From Cannabis sativa (lineage: Eukaryota; Streptophyta; Magnoliopsida; Rosales; Cannabaceae): a stretch of 64,000 nt of DNA. Below, piece by piece: positions 34,609 to 47,542 of the stretch. The translations under genes and the position numbers were made by a program. Within the stretch, counting starts at the first letter, position 1, and every line of letters begins with the position of its first letter. The stretch covers positions 73,734,211-73,798,210 of the forward strand of contig NC_083604.1 in NCBI RefSeq assembly GCF_029168945.1, in the 5' to 3' direction. Under the pieces are notes generated by a model. It was not told the DNA's origin. It searched no databases and saw nothing but the letters and a program-made list of their open reading frames with translations.

Positions 34609-35164
34609 TAGGGATGTTCATATAATCTGCAATTTGTAGTTCTAAACCCCAATCAATCCAGACCAAACTATTTGAGACCGGACTAAATGAATTCGGTGTG
34701 AATTTCTTGGTTAATCTGGACCGTTTTAAATTTTCTGGTTCGATCACAGTTTTAAAAATATCAGTAGTAGTTCAAACTAAATCAATTCGTATAATTATTT
34801 TATATACGCTTAATATATATATTTTTTTAAAGAAATGTTAATGTTTGAGAATAATTTTAGATAAAATATTAATATTGACTTAATATTGTTATAATAATAA
34901 TTTATTATTATTCATGTACTATAAACTAACTAAAAGTAGAAAAAATTACCGAAAAAATAAAAAATTATTGTTAAAAAAATTCAAAATGACTACGAAATAC
35001 AAACTATGGTTTTGAACCAAACTAATCTGTTTTTGAGTAGATTGATTTAGTTTGGTTTGATCATTTAATTGGTTTGGTTTGGTTTTAAATTTTTAAGAAA
35101 TCGTAATACTAATTTAGTTTGAAAAAATTAAAAATTCGGACCAAACTAATGTATGACACCCCTA
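34609..35164. mobile_element. hAT MITE with perfect 8-bp duplication
   Basis: Starts TAGGGATGTTCA and ends GTATGACACCCCTA. The 8-mer AATCCCAC flanks it on both sides (34601-34608 and 35165-35172). The interior is rich in GGTTTGGTTT-type blocks and non-coding. Confidence 0.88.
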
Positions 35165-35560
35165 AATCCCACGAAGCCAGATGCATTTTACTGGTATCCT
35201 TTCCACCCCAAAGAAAGTTCCTACAAATCCCGTCAATCTCTTTACATATCTTTTGTGGAAGCATGAATATATTCATCCAATAACTCCTAATGCCAATTAA
35301 GACAGAGTTGATTAAGAGAGTTCAATCTCCAAATGAAAGGTGTCAACTTGCCCAAGTATGTACTTTAGCTTGGAGTTTTTCACAATTATTGGTCTAAGGT
35401 TCACCTCCAAATATTTAATAGGGAAGGAACCTTTTTGAAATGACAGCAGCTCAAGCATGGTGTGTTTTGAGCTACTCTGCATCCCCGCAAAGTCAACTAT
35501 AGAGAACCAAAATAGTTCTATCTAAAAAGGCATAGGGTAGAGGTTTTGGCTTCGACAACA

Positions 35561-36128
35561 ATACATATGAAAAAGCTTTCTTTGTCTAATTTCTCTTGTG
35601 TTGTTAAAACCATAAACAATGATTATATTTCAGAACTTGATTCGGTAAGGTAAATATCCTTCTATATATATATTGCATTACTTATATATATATTTATAAA
35701 TCATGTACTCATTTAAGTTGTTTTATATGATTTTGTCTGTTTTTTGTTTATAGTAGTAGAAATATTTGTCTTCAAGGATATCGTAGATTTTATTGCATGG
35801 CTGCATTAACAAAATTTCCTAAAAGATCGTGTATGTTTTTGTGTTTTAAGATGACGATGTTTTTTTTTCATTTTTTTTTTTTTCAGTAATCTTTTGTGAT
35901 TTATGGCTTTTCATGATCATTTTATATTTTTATAAATATATATTGTCTCAAATCTGTATTTTGTATGTTTTAAGTTTAGAAAATCTTCTTCATTAATATC
36001 TCTGCCAGCGTAGTGAACTTGTGGAATGGTTTCGGTAGCCGGCTATGTGATTGTGCTAACAATAAATAGTGATTAGAATGATGATCGGCATATCAATTAC
36101 TTTATTTTTATTTTTAAACAATATTTAA
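35561..36128. other. AT-rich spacer
   Basis: No gene or recognisable element. A short GC-richer stretch near 36005-36055 (including GGTTTCGGTAGCCGGC) has no visible coding or RNA structure. Confidence 0.5.
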
Positions 36129-37448
36129 TTTTACTTAATAACTAGTCATAATATTATAATTTTATTACAATAATGTCATTTTAACTAATTTACTCAAATA
36201 ACTTTTACTTATTGAAAAGAAAAAAATATTTAAAAAAAACCATAATAAAAAAAAATAAGTTAAGTTTTATAATGTTACATATATATTTAGAAAATGATAA
36301 ATTTTATTTACATCCCAAAACTTCTGAAGACAGACACCTTATTTTAATAATTTTTATGTTATATAAAATTTATATCTTTAATGAAACTAAGTTTTTTCTT
36401 AACTTTTTTCTTCTAATTCATATTTTTAAAAAACATACATATCAAATAAAAATAAAGTGTATTTAAAATATTACGACCAAAAAAATTAACATAAAAAATT
36501 ATATAAAATTTTATTAGCAAAAAAAAAAATTATACACGGTTTAGAAAAATTATGAAAATAAATATTAAAATTAACACAAAGTAATGTAAGAAAAAATTAA
36601 AAAAAATATATTAAAAATTATTTGTAAAAATTATTTTAAACTTCATTTTCTTAAATATTAGGGTGTAATTATAATTTTGTTGAGTGTAAATGGAACTCCA
36701 CTTACAAATTTTAGTTATAATATTCTAATCAAAACTTTAATGAATATAACTCCACTAAATGTACGTCTTTCACAAAATTTAAAAAATAAATTATTCATCT
36801 TAAAAAACCAATCACAAAAAATTAATACATATAATGTATAATAATATATCTTTTTTGTTTTCCTTCCTCTTCATTTTTTTCAATTTTAATTCTTTATATT
36901 TTACTAATTTTCATTTCTATATATACACATTAAATTATAAATTAATACCTGATCATGTCACGAATTTGAGAATATTATAGACACGAGTATTTTTTTTTTA
37001 TGTACTGATATTGATAATAACATAGATATATTTTCTAAAAAAAATAAAAAAAAAGAGATTATATGTAAATATGTGCACATGTAATTTTGTATAATTATAT
37101 ATTCAACTTGCTCTAAAAATAATCAACAATAATATAATTTTACATACATATTATATTGCAATACTAATTATGTTTATATAGATAGTATACTCATGTGAGG
37201 TGTGGTATGAGGTGTTTAAATTTTTTGAAAAAGCTCTTTTATATTAATTAAGAGAAATTAATAAAACATATGTAATAATAAAAAACTTATATGAGTATTG
37301 TGTTTATTTATTTATTTTTATCATCACTTACTTTTTTAAAAATATTTAATTTTTAATAAGTCAAAAATGATTTGAGTAAATTAGTGGGAATGCCATTATT
37401 GAAATAAAAGTATAATTTTATGAATTTATGACTAGTTATTAAGTAAAA
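36129..37448. mobile_element. Long-inverted-repeat DNA element, non-coding
   Basis: The left end TTTTACTTAATAACTAGTCA at 36129 is repeated inverted, ending at 37448. The inverted similarity extends about 90 bp, including CTAATTTACTCAAAT and AATAATG.CATT. The interior is AT-rich without coding capacity. Part of it (about 36560-36700) resembles, in inverted orientation, the Helitron interior near 32640-32770. The superfamily is not determined. Confidence 0.6.
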
Positions 37449-37984
37449 CTAAGTCTTGTTGAAAAGATGACATTTGTCATTAAATTAACTAGAGAGTGTG
37501 ATAGAAAATGTTCTTCGCAATAATAAAAATTTTATTATGAAGTTTAATTTGAGCTACCTTGTTTCAATGCTAAATATTTTTAACTTTATCATTATCAATT
37601 TTGTGTGCTAATTCTCATTTTGTATTGATATTTTTGTGGTTGTAGGTGTGTCATTGTTTGATATTTTCTACCTTAGAAGATAAATGTAAAAATTAGAGTA
37701 AACATGTTAGTTTCAATAAAGGGTGACACCATTTTATTCAAGAAGTTTTCAAAGATAAATTTTTTTGTTTTTATTTCTGGCTAGAAAAAGAAAATAGTTA
37801 GGCAATTTTCTTACAGATTTCTTAACTTTTGTTTGTTTTGTGTGTTAATCAACATTCTATTTTATGTATTCATTTTGTAGGTTTGTTTAATTTATTTATT
37901 TTGCTTGGATATCTTTTTAGTTAGTCTCAAGTAGTTTCCTCTAAATTTTTTAGGTAACTTAGTTTTATATATATATTTTTGCTT
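37449..37984. other. AT-rich spacer
   Basis: No gene or clear repeat visible; T-rich throughout. Confidence 0.5.
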
Positions 37985-38368
37985 AAAAACAAAATGCATT
38001 AACAAGATAAAATTTATGCTTACAAGGAGAAGTATCTCCCAAAAAAAGTCTAGTTAGCAAAGATAGTGGTGAACACACGGGGATTCACCTCCCAGAAGTT
38101 AAGAAAATTCGAATAATTATTACTTAAAACCCACTTGGCAAGAGCATGAGCTTCAGCATAGCCGATCTCGGAATCCAATGCATAGAGAAAGTAGTCCCAT
38201 CAATTGCCTGCAACAGCTTGGCAAAGGAAGACATCGTCAACCAATTTGGAGCCATCTTGCCACCGCCTTCGCAATCACCTGACAGTCCGAGAGAATAACT
38301 CCCCTACCCTGCCCCAGCAACCTCGACACTTTAATTCCCTTTAGAGCCGCCAACAACTCACTGTGTAA

Positions 38369-38845
38369 TAGGGTTGTACAAAAAAATTGTAAACCGCCCA
38401 AATCGAACCGAAAAAACCGATAAAAATTACAAACCGAAATAACCCAAAAAAATTACAACCTGCCCAATCTGTTAATTAGGCGGGTTGAAAATAGGTCCAA
38501 CCCGCCCAATTAAATCGAATAACCCGACTAACCCGACTTTGGCTTTTTTTTTTTTACTTTTTAATTTTTATTATATATAACATAAATGATTAAATATATA
38601 ATAATATAAAATTATATACTTAATTGTTAGTTTCAAAGTCATATATATTGTGTTGTGCTTTGGTGGAATTTGATATTTTTAATTTATCTTTTTTATTGAA
38701 TTTGAAGCCAAAAAAAAAAAAGTTTGGCGGTTTACAATTTTTTTTTTAAAATTGGGCGGGTTGCACTTAAATTTTAGTAACCCGTTCAGATTGGGTTAAA
38801 AAATATATAGGATAAACCGCCCAAACCGACCGATGTACAGTCCTA
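38369..38845. mobile_element. Complete hAT MITE with perfect 8-bp duplication
   Basis: The ends TAGGGTTGTACA and TGTACAGTCCTA are inverted. CTGTGTAA flanks both sides (38361-38368 and 38846-38853), inside the LINE RNase H region. Internally it has repeated AACCCGCCCAA and CAAACCG blocks in both orientations. It is the same family as 17249-31832 and similar to 50129-50813. Confidence 0.92.
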
Positions 38846-40642
38846 CTGTGTAACATGCTAGCAGCAACCACTTTTGCAAGCAAAAATGGCCTGCAATTGA
38901 TTCAAATGGTCCCAGACCACTACACCTATACCCGCCACATCCTTCGAGAAGGCAACATCAACCTTAATTTTGAAACCCTCAATTAAGTTACTGTTATAAC
39001 CTGCCATAGAATCATTCTGGATAGTCTCCCTCTTGTTCAGAGTCAGCTTCCAATGGTGCAAAAATTTCCTCCCTATTTGCTTAGACATCACATCTACAAT
39101 AATGGCACATTTTTTATGGAAAGCATGATTCTTGAAATACCATATTCTAAAGCACAATACGGTAGCATACACTTTGAACTCGCTAACATCTTGGGCATCC
39201 AGATGTTGCAACAAGGGAGCATCCATTATCCATTTCACTACATTTGCACCAAACCTGATATGAAATGACTCAATTCTAATGCTCTATTTTGACAAAAACT
39301 AGAGCTTTTTAACAGCCTCACACTCCCCAAACAAATGCGAAGTTGTATTACTTGATGGAAGATTACATAGATAACATGGTCCCAGGTCATTAGCAAAAAT
39401 AGTAACAAGTTTAGACCTTGTGGGCAAGGCATCTTTATACAACTTCCAAAAAATTAACTTAATGCAAGAATGTAGAGAACTACACCATAAAATCTTAAAT
39501 AACTCATCATCAATAGAAAAAGTGTTCTTATTTAAAGCCCAATACGCAGATTTAAGAGAGAAATTACCTTGAGGATCCGGAGTCTAGACCAAGGCATCAT
39601 TTTGAGCAAGATCAAAGGATTTAATTTCCGCTTCATTCCAGGCTAGTCCCTCGTTTACCATCAGATCTCCAATCATAAGATTCTTCTTTTCCAATGGATT
39701 AATATCACCAACCCTTACGACCATCTCATCAAAAATAATCCAGTCTCCAGCCTAGAGACTCTTATCGGAATGAATACTTACACGCGGTCGTATTAGATGC
39801 AATCAACGACTTAACCGTCCATATTCCCCGAGCAACGACCAAAGCATTTCCCTTTAAATCAGCCTCTAGAAAGAAAGACTGAGGGTAATATTTTCCTTTA
39901 ATAATTTTAATCCAAAGAGCATCCTCTTCCTTAGCCAATAGCCAAGCAAGTTTAGCCAAGAAGCACAAGTTCATGTCCCTAGCTTTTTTGAAACCGAGAC
40001 CCCCACACACTTTGGGTTTACACAAATTCCCCCAAGCAATCAATGAGAGATATCTACCTGTTCAATATCACCTTTCCACCAAAACCTTCTAGTCAATCTA
40101 TCCAATTCTGAATGAATGGCTGATGGGAGCTTAAAAACGGCCATAGAGTACATCAGGGCAGCCTAAATAAGACTTTGGATCAGCACCGTGCGAGTTGATT
40201 GAGACAGGAGTCTCACTTTCCACCCTTCAAGGCGATTAGAAACCTTGTCCACCACAAACTTGAAATTTTTATCACTGTTGCCTCGGATTAACAGGGGATT
40301 TCCCAAAAAATTCTCGTCGCCACTCATAACCTGAAATCCCAATTAATCTGTGATTTCCTTATGCAAAACTAAACAATAGTTAGCCAAGAAAGTAACCTTA
40401 GATTTGTTAATGTTTAGGCGCTAACAGGACCACGAGCAATATTTGTCCAGACATTCCCTTTAAGTTTCCAACGATTTAAAATATGCCTTAGCAAAAAGAA
40501 GCGTATCATCAACATACATCAAATGCGAGATTGAGGGGCCTTGTCTCGAGACCTTAACTCCTTCCAATAAACCAACAACCTCCTTAGTAAATAGCAGTCT
40601 AGAAAGGACCTTAGAGCACAGGATAAAAATGTATCGGATACC

Positions 40643-41230
40643 TCATCTTGGATAGAAGGTCTTTATGGGACCTCCATTTAAAAGAATCTGAAATTTGACT
40701 GATTTAATGCAGGCCATAACAAGAGTGATAAAAGCATAATCGAAACCATTAGCCTTCAAAACCGCTTTAATAAAATTCCACTCCAAGCGATCATAAACTT
40801 TTGACATATCACAGTTAACACCAAAATAGGCTTTCCTTCCCTTTTTGTTATGAAGATAGTTTATCACTTCTTGAGCGATAATAGCATTTTCTGCAGTCCA
40901 TCTTTCCTTGACAAAGGCTGAGTGATTAAGAGAGATCAATCTGTAAAGTACCTTCCGAAGTCTATAAGCCAAAAGCTTCGAAATGATCTTATAACTGTGT
41001 TGCACAAGCTTATGGGCCAATAGTCATAAAAAAATGGTAGCAACATTATTTTTTTGGGATGAGAACTAAAAAAATGTGATTAATATTCAAAATAAATCTT
41101 CCCATACAAAAGAATTCTTCCACAAAATTAATCACATCCATACTGATAATCTCCTTATATACTTTATAGAACTTATCCGAAAACTCATCTGGTCCAGGTG
41201 ACTTGAGAGGAGGAAGCTCCCACACCACTT
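40643..41230 (-). pseudogene. LINE reverse transcriptase fragment
   Basis: Two overlapping frames encode core RT motifs: SPGPDEFSDKFYK, then KIISKLLAYRLRKVLYRLIS, SAFVKERW and FGVNCDMSKVYDRLEW (the first catalytic Asp region). Frameshifts near 41030 and 40640 separate them from each other and from downstream parts. Confidence 0.85.
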
Positions 41231-42500
41231 TCCTAATTTCTTCTGTTGGAGGAATAACAGCAAGAAACTGATTTTCCTCATCAGTAATCGAAGTTGGAAA
41301 GAGATCAAAAATTCATCTGGAATTTTCAGCTGCGAGGATTCAAAAACCTTTCCAAATTTCTCACAAAAGTTTCCATCTATAATTGGTCTGTTCTCCAGCC
41401 AGATTCCATTATCATTTTTGATAGCCCATATGAAATTGCGCTTCCTACGAATCACCATAAAGGCATGAAAAAACTTAAAGTTCCTATCACCTTTGGATAG
41501 CCACAATTCTCTTGATTGTCGTCTCCAAATAGAGTTTTGTCTGGATTCAATTTCCTCAATCTCAAGCATAATAGAAGCTTCCATTTTAGTATTCTCTTGG
41601 GAAGGAGGATTCTTTTGGATTTTTGCCAGCACTTTTTCTAACATGTTCAACTTGATTTTGCATAATCCAAAGTACTTAACATTCCACTTTTTTAGAGCTT
41701 CAACAATATAGTTGAGCTTTTTGGAAAGGATATAACTATGATAACCAAACACCGCTTTGGCCCAAGCCTCATTAATCACTTTGTAACAAGTATCATCTCG
41801 TGACCAGGCATTCAAAAAACGGAAAGGAATTCAGATTCTCTCTCTGTCCCTCATCGTATCCAACACAATTGCAGAATGATGAAAGTGACGAGTTGCAAGC
41901 GTCTTAATCCCTACCTTCTTGAATTGAATCACTCAGTCAGCAGAGCCCAAAGCCCTGTCAAGCTTTTCTCTAATAAGAGATTGCCATTTATGACCATTCA
42001 TCCAAGTGAAAAAAACACATGCTCCTTCTATATCCACCGCTCTAGTATCATAGATGAAATTTCTGAAACCACAACCTTCGCGATAGGTAACTGGAAGACT
42101 ACCAACCTTGTTCTCTTGAGAAATAACTGAGTTAAGATCACCAATAACCACCCACGGAGAAGACAACCACTTAATCTCAATGGCAAAAGCTTCCCAAAAA
42201 CATAGCGAAGGTCTTGTGTAGGCAGCGCATAAACAAAAGCCCCAATCCAATCTTGCACATTGAGATCACCCCAAATACGGACCAAAATATTGTTCATATC
42301 CATACTGAACTCCTGGATATTCCATCCTCTTCGCCACATAATTGCAATCCCCCTGCTGAACCTAAAACAGACATTGCCAAAACTCCTAAGAAACCCAACC
42401 TACGGCTTAGAACACCCATTTCAGTACTTGATTTTTTAGTTTCCATTAAGAAAACCAAATCAAGATTCTCGTTACGAGTCCAATGCCCGAGGCTTGCCAA
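41132..42500 (-). pseudogene. LINE endonuclease and linker fragments
   Basis: Pieces in several frames cover an exonuclease-endonuclease-phosphatase domain (LVFLMETK; WVVIGDLNSVISQENK; FFTWMNGHKWQSLIREKLDR) and the linker to RT (RELWLSKGDRNFKFFHA). Stops and frameshifts at about 41820-41930 and 42250-42300 disrupt it. Confidence 0.8.
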
Positions 42501-43448
42501 GACCCCAATAATTCCACGAAAGAATTAACATTTGGAATTAGGGGGCTTGATAAGGCCCGCCTCCTCAGCCACTGGAAAATCTGAATCCTCCTGATTAGAC
42601 AATTCTTTAGTCCCGCACTTCAGCTCCTCAGACATCTTCGAAGCTTCCGAACAACCGTCCTTAAGGCATTCTTTAAATCTAAAAGAGCCTCCATCAACTT
42701 CTTTAGAAGAACAATTCTTCTTTACCATCACCTCACCATCTCTGCAAGTTTTATATTAGTCACTTTGTTTTATAGCGATTTATATTTTAATTTTGTATAT
42801 TTTTTTGGCTAAACAATTAATTTATTAGCTGAATATTTCTTTGCATCGAGATTTGTCTTTTTATAATTATAATCACCCTTTAAAAAGAATAGTGAGAGTC
42901 TAAATTTTAATAATGAGTACATTTTTAAGCATTCATAATTAAATTTGCTTTTTTTTCTTTCCACCATTTCGTTTTGGAGTCTTTATACGGGCAAGGGCAA
43001 CCCACTCTGCAGTTATTTATTTATTTTTGAAAGGAAATGAATTTTTAATAATAACTGAAGAAGAAGAAGAAAAACTCCCATTTGGATTAAGTATGGCCAT
43101 AGATACAGTTGAATCTCCGTCTCCTTCTCCATCTTCTCCATCAATTTCCCATTTCAGGTTTAGTTTTCGTTACCCGAAAGGAAATTCCTTTATCCCAACC
43201 CCCATTTCTTTAACAACTTCTTCTGAATCATCAAAAATTCATGCTTTCTTTTCAGTCCACAGCGTCACTTCTATGTCGCCGTTGACAGGCACCACTACAA
43301 GATGGTCTCTACCCTCAATTTTCCCACATATATATATTTATATATTCTAATATTCTATAACTTATATGGAAAGACATTGTTTTTTTCTTTTTTGTTTTAA
43401 TCAAAGTTGAAAATTTTAAATTAGGTGACTTTGCTGGAATTATTGGGT

Positions 43449-45432
43449 ATGGCGGCCGGAAGCCGTCCGGGCCTTCCAATGGTGGTCATCTGCAGCTCAC
43501 GTGACGAGCTCGACGCCGTGTGTTCCGCCGTTTCAAGCCTTTCCTTTATCTCTTTGGCCTCTTTGGTAATTACTACTAATGTCTTTGAAGATTTAAACAT
43601 GTTTGTATTGTTTTAATCAATTTAATTGGAAACCCTATTTTGGATTTTGATTAGGCAAAAATGAGGTTTAGTTGTGTCTTATTCTTCAACTTGATTCAAC
43701 AGTTGCAATTAGATAAGTAAGTGGATTTTGTGATTGAGTCAGTTGGTGAATGTTTATATCTCTTTGAATATGATAAATGGATTGATATAAGAGCTTTGGG
43801 TAAGTTTGATAGGAAGTAGTTCTGTGTCCCAACCAAATTCTTGAGTAAAATTGCTGGAATTGCTTACTTCAGTGGAACACACATTTACAGTTTAGGTTCC
43901 AAGCTTTCTAGAGGATTGTTCTCTACCAAAAGAGTCTAACTCTTCCCAAAACATAAATAATTTTATTCCTTTTTTTCTGAATAAGATAACCTATAACTTT
44001 ATAGGTGTACATGACTAGGATAGATTCTTATTGATTAACAATCCTATTATTCTTACTCCTCTCTAGCCTTTGGTCTAACAATGTTAGAATGAATCTATCC
44101 AAAAGAAAAAAAACTATATACATATATAAAGCAATGTTAGAAAGAACATGCTAGTAAAAGCATCTTGATTACAGGCTTTGTTGTTTTCTTGCTGTAATGA
44201 GTTCTAATATAGAGTGCTTTGAGTTTTTATTATGCCAGTACAGTGACCTTGCAGAAGCAGAACGTGCTTCAGTTCTAGAGAAATTTAGGCAAGCAACAGT
44301 GAGATGGAACCAAAATGCTACTGCTGAAGCAGGAGAGGACACTGATAGTGGGAAAGATGAGCGAAAGTCTTATATGATTGTTGTAACAGATGCATGTCTT
44401 CCACTTCTTTCTTCTGGAGAGTCACCTATTGCTGCTCATGTTTTGATAAATTACGAGTTACCAACTAAGAAGGTAGAGAAACCATTCTTCCTCCAGCACT
44501 TTGTGCATGATATTGTCTGTGTGCGTATATGCTAATGGCTTTTACTGTTTTGCATACATATTTTACTCTTTCCTTAGGGACTTCTCTGCAGTTTGGTATT
44601 ATACTCAATTGACTAAGTAGTCCTGGGTATGTAACTAGTCTAAAAGACTAAAAACTGGTTGACTGATTTTGCATTTGTCCGAAAAAGCTTGAGACGCTTT
44701 TCTTCTCATATGCAGTATCTTACTTTGCAGTTCCTATAATCATTGGGTTACAGAGGTAACCTCATTGCTAAATCAGTAACTGGGGAACCATTGTAAGCAT
44801 TTCATGGTTTCTCCCCATGTTTGACTTTTTTATTATTGTCATCTTGGACACACATCAGATTCAGGACATACCACGAGAAGGGATTTACTATTTTTTATGA
44901 TTTTTCTCATGTTTAGAAATTTTGTTGTTACCTGTAAATTATCTGGTTTTGGCTTACAACTCCTAGGTTTCTTAAAGCTATCCATCATATATTCTTGGAG
45001 TTGATGTCCCTTCATCTATCTAATATGATAACTATGAGCACATAACGGCATCCCTTATAGCTTTCCCGTGTTCTAATGTGCCGGCTTCCTTTCACTTCGT
45101 TGTTTGTACAGGAGACATACATGAGACGCATGACAACTTGTTTGGCAACAGGTTTCCCTTTACTGCTGTTATTTTGTCAGGTGTAGATGCTATGTAATTT
45201 TGCTATGTTGAAATAACTCAATACAAAAAATACAGATGGTATCGTAATCAATATGGTTGTCGGTGGTGAAGTAGTAACTCTCAAAAGCATTGAAGATAGC
45301 AGCAACCTACTTATAGCTGAGATGCCCATAAATGTAAGTTTGTTCCTCTCTTAATGTTTGACTTGAGCAGTGAGGAGTTGAGTTATTTTTTGACATTGCT
45401 TATCATATTTGCAGATTTACGAGATACTCTGA
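43449..45432 (+). CDS. Stand-alone eIF4A/DEAD-box-like helicase C-terminal domain protein (degenerate)
   Basis: Five exons with GT-AG introns: 43449-43565, 44239-44472, 45112-45151, 45236-45333 and 45415-45432 (507 nt, 168 aa, in phase throughout). The product matches only the second RecA-like domain of DEAD-box helicases: PMVVICSSRDELDAV (motif IV region), MIVVTDACLPLLSSG..SPIAAHVLINYELP (motif V region) and ETYMRRMTTCLATDGIVINMV where motif VI (HRIGR.GR) should be. The arginine finger motif is lost and there is no DEAD/Walker domain, so ATPase activity is unlikely. I recall similar short uncharacterised plant P-loop-like proteins, so this is probably a conserved family. The start is uncertain: an in-frame ATG at 43425 or an upstream exon in 43027-43350 is possible. 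The role is unknown. Confidence 0.72.
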
Positions 45433-45751
45433 AGAAACATTGAACTTTTTGACAAGTCAAATGACATCTCAGAATAACACTTACATATTTCCTGTGATGG
45501 TTGACTCAACATGTCTGTGATTGAAGCTTTTCTAGTAGTTTAAACTAAGCATTTTATTTATTCTAGTCAGATGCAGATTTGTGTACATCTTGTTTCTTCC
45601 TTAACGGGAACAAAACAGAAACGATCGAAAAATTCTCATATGGTTTAGATATGTAATGTACCATTGAAAAATTTGATGGGAAATGAAGGCCAAAGCTTCA
45701 TGAGTAACATTATTGCAAGTGCTGACAAATGTTAGCACCTAGTATCCCAAT

Positions 45752-45777
<26 letters not shown>
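45752..45777 (+). repeat. (TC)n microsatellite
   Basis: Uninterrupted CT dinucleotides about 320 bp downstream of the helicase-like gene. Confidence 0.95.
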
Positions 45778-45783
<6 letters not shown>

Positions 45784-47542
45784 ACACCAACAAAGATATG
45801 TCATGTCATGTCATAGGTGGGTGCTTTATAGCAATGGTGTTTAGCAATTACTATATAATATTTAGCATTTTGATATATGAGATAAAAGATATAAATCAAT
45901 AAATGAAGTTGTTTTATGGTTCCAACTTCCAAGTGTTAGATTCTAAAAAGTAAAAAAGAAAACGTAGGGCGCATCTTTGATTTGAAGTAGTAAGAGTTGA
46001 TCACATCATTCCATCCACGTGTGGTGTAGGGGAACTGAAACCCTTGTAGCACACGGTAACAGTATTCAATGATCATGATCATCAACGTGGCCAAACCCTA
46101 TTGTAAAATGGATTGGAAATACATAGAGAACAGAAGCATCATCTATTTCAGTTCCAACCTTGTGCACGTGTGTGTCAGGTGAATTGTTCAGTTGCACACG
46201 TGCACTCCCTCGGCGGTTACCTCACATTTATTTCAATCAAACACTTTTCTAATAAACTATCACATATATTATATATAAATTAGTAGTTACTAACTTCGCT
46301 TGTTGTTGTTTTATGCACATCATCACTTATCATAGTATTAGTAAGAGTGGGTTTAATTCAAGAGAGACAAGGTCATGCAAAATATGACTCCTTCAGTGGA
46401 ATCATCATCATCATCAAATTAAATGTTAAAATATTTTTTAATCAAATCAATTACAATTAATTAATTATTGATTTCAATTTATTTAATATATTATATTTAT
46501 TTGTTAATCGTAGAGTTATTTATTAGACCAAATTTAAGATATATATATTAGATATTAATCCGATTCAATTAATTCTGATCAATCTAACATTCCTTAGATA
46601 TATTAGATTGGTTGAACTATTTCTATCTACTAAAAATATTTCATGTTTATCTATTACATTGTTCCCATTTATTTAATACTTTAGATTAGTGTATTTTTTG
46701 AATCAGATTAGATATCCATCTAATCTAATATATCTAAGTATCCATCTAATGTTTTAGATTTCATCCATCTAATAAAAAAAGGTAAAATTTTAATTTTAAT
46801 TTTTATATATATTTTAAATAAAACAACATAAAATCTAATTAATCATTTAATGTATTAGATTTTTAGACACTCCAATCCGATCTAATTGGATATTTAAAAA
46901 TAATATCAAATCCAATTTTGTCGCAATTAAATATATTTATTCACAATTGTAATTAGATTGGATTAATTTATACACCTAGTTACCAAATTTAGGTTTTTAA
47001 TTGATTGTGAAAATATTCTAAAAATAAATTGTGAGTGAATGTAATGTGTCATGTATATAAATATAAGTAACTTATCCCTAATTTTGCTGTTAGTTTTCTA
47101 TCTTTCAGTAACAGCTTAATTAGAAGCCCAAATACTCAATTTCCTTTTACGTTAATATATCAAACTATAAAATCCATAAATGGAGCTTTTATATTTGTCA
47201 AATACATATACGTATTGGATTGTTGATTCCATAGTTTTATTTCATCTAACATATAACATTAAGAACTTACGTTAGAAAATGGTAGAGGTAGTTTTGCCAG
47301 GTTTCGATAATTATGCATTGAAATCCAACAACTGTATGAAATGTAAAGGCTTAGTCCACTAAACGACAAACTTCCCCGCATGCCCATTCCTCTCGTCCAC
47401 TCTCACCCCTACATAATACATTAATTGTTTTATTACAAGAAAAAGATTCTAATTGTTATTATAAAACAGCAAAAAGAGAGAGACTCATTCTTCTTCATTA
47501 TCTAAAGAAAATTAAGTAAAGGACCACACTGATATATACACA
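45778..47542 (+). promoter_or_regulatory. Intergenic region upstream of the MATE gene, with three G-boxes
   Basis: CACGTG at 46016-46021, 46165-46170 and 46197-46202 lies 1.3-1.5 kb upstream of the MATE start. Between 46430 and 46985 the DNA is rich in variations of TTAGATTGGATTAATT and ends TACACCTAG; this may be an old MITE without clear ends. A TATATACA stretch about 10 bp before the ATG at 47543 is too close to be the TATA box. No gene is seen. Confidence 0.45.

Larger units (their letters stand above)
32028..35560 (-). mobile_element. LINE (L1-type) 3' fragment, split by a Helitron and a MITE
   Basis: The poly-A tail is the T-rich tract at 32028-32054. Further along the minus strand, 33900-34150 encodes a zf-RVT-like Cys/His segment (LCLVCELE...HLFF). 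Beyond the MITE, 35165-35450 encodes the end of a LINE reverse transcriptase (INSVLIGIRSYWMNIFMLP and CRNFLWGGK). Several stops and frameshifts are present, and the 5' two thirds are missing. Insertions lie at 32179-33766 (Helitron) and 34609-35164 (hAT MITE). Confidence 0.75.
37985..42735 (-). mobile_element. L1-type LINE retrotransposon, nearly full-length but decayed
   Basis: On the minus strand the domains run in LINE order. An endonuclease lies at about 42500-41930 (DLVFLMETKKSS and WVVIGDLNSVI motifs), reverse transcriptase at about 41230-40300, a zf-RVT region at about 40040-39330, and RNase H at about 39240-38060, ending LAKWV...TTIFAN. Frames are broken many times and no intact protein remains. 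A short stretch upstream of the endonuclease (42731-42525) may be linker or ORF1 sequence. A hAT MITE (38369-38845) interrupts the RNase H region. Confidence 0.85.

Noticed and set aside
43027..43350. Ser/Pro-rich open frame upstream of the helicase-like gene as its first exon
   Set aside because: No donor site in that frame joins in phase to the acceptor before 43425 without a stop; kept only as an uncertain possibility.
46430..46985. MITE with TTAGATTGGATT repeats
   Set aside because: No clear inverted ends or target duplication; reported only as repetitive AT-rich spacer.
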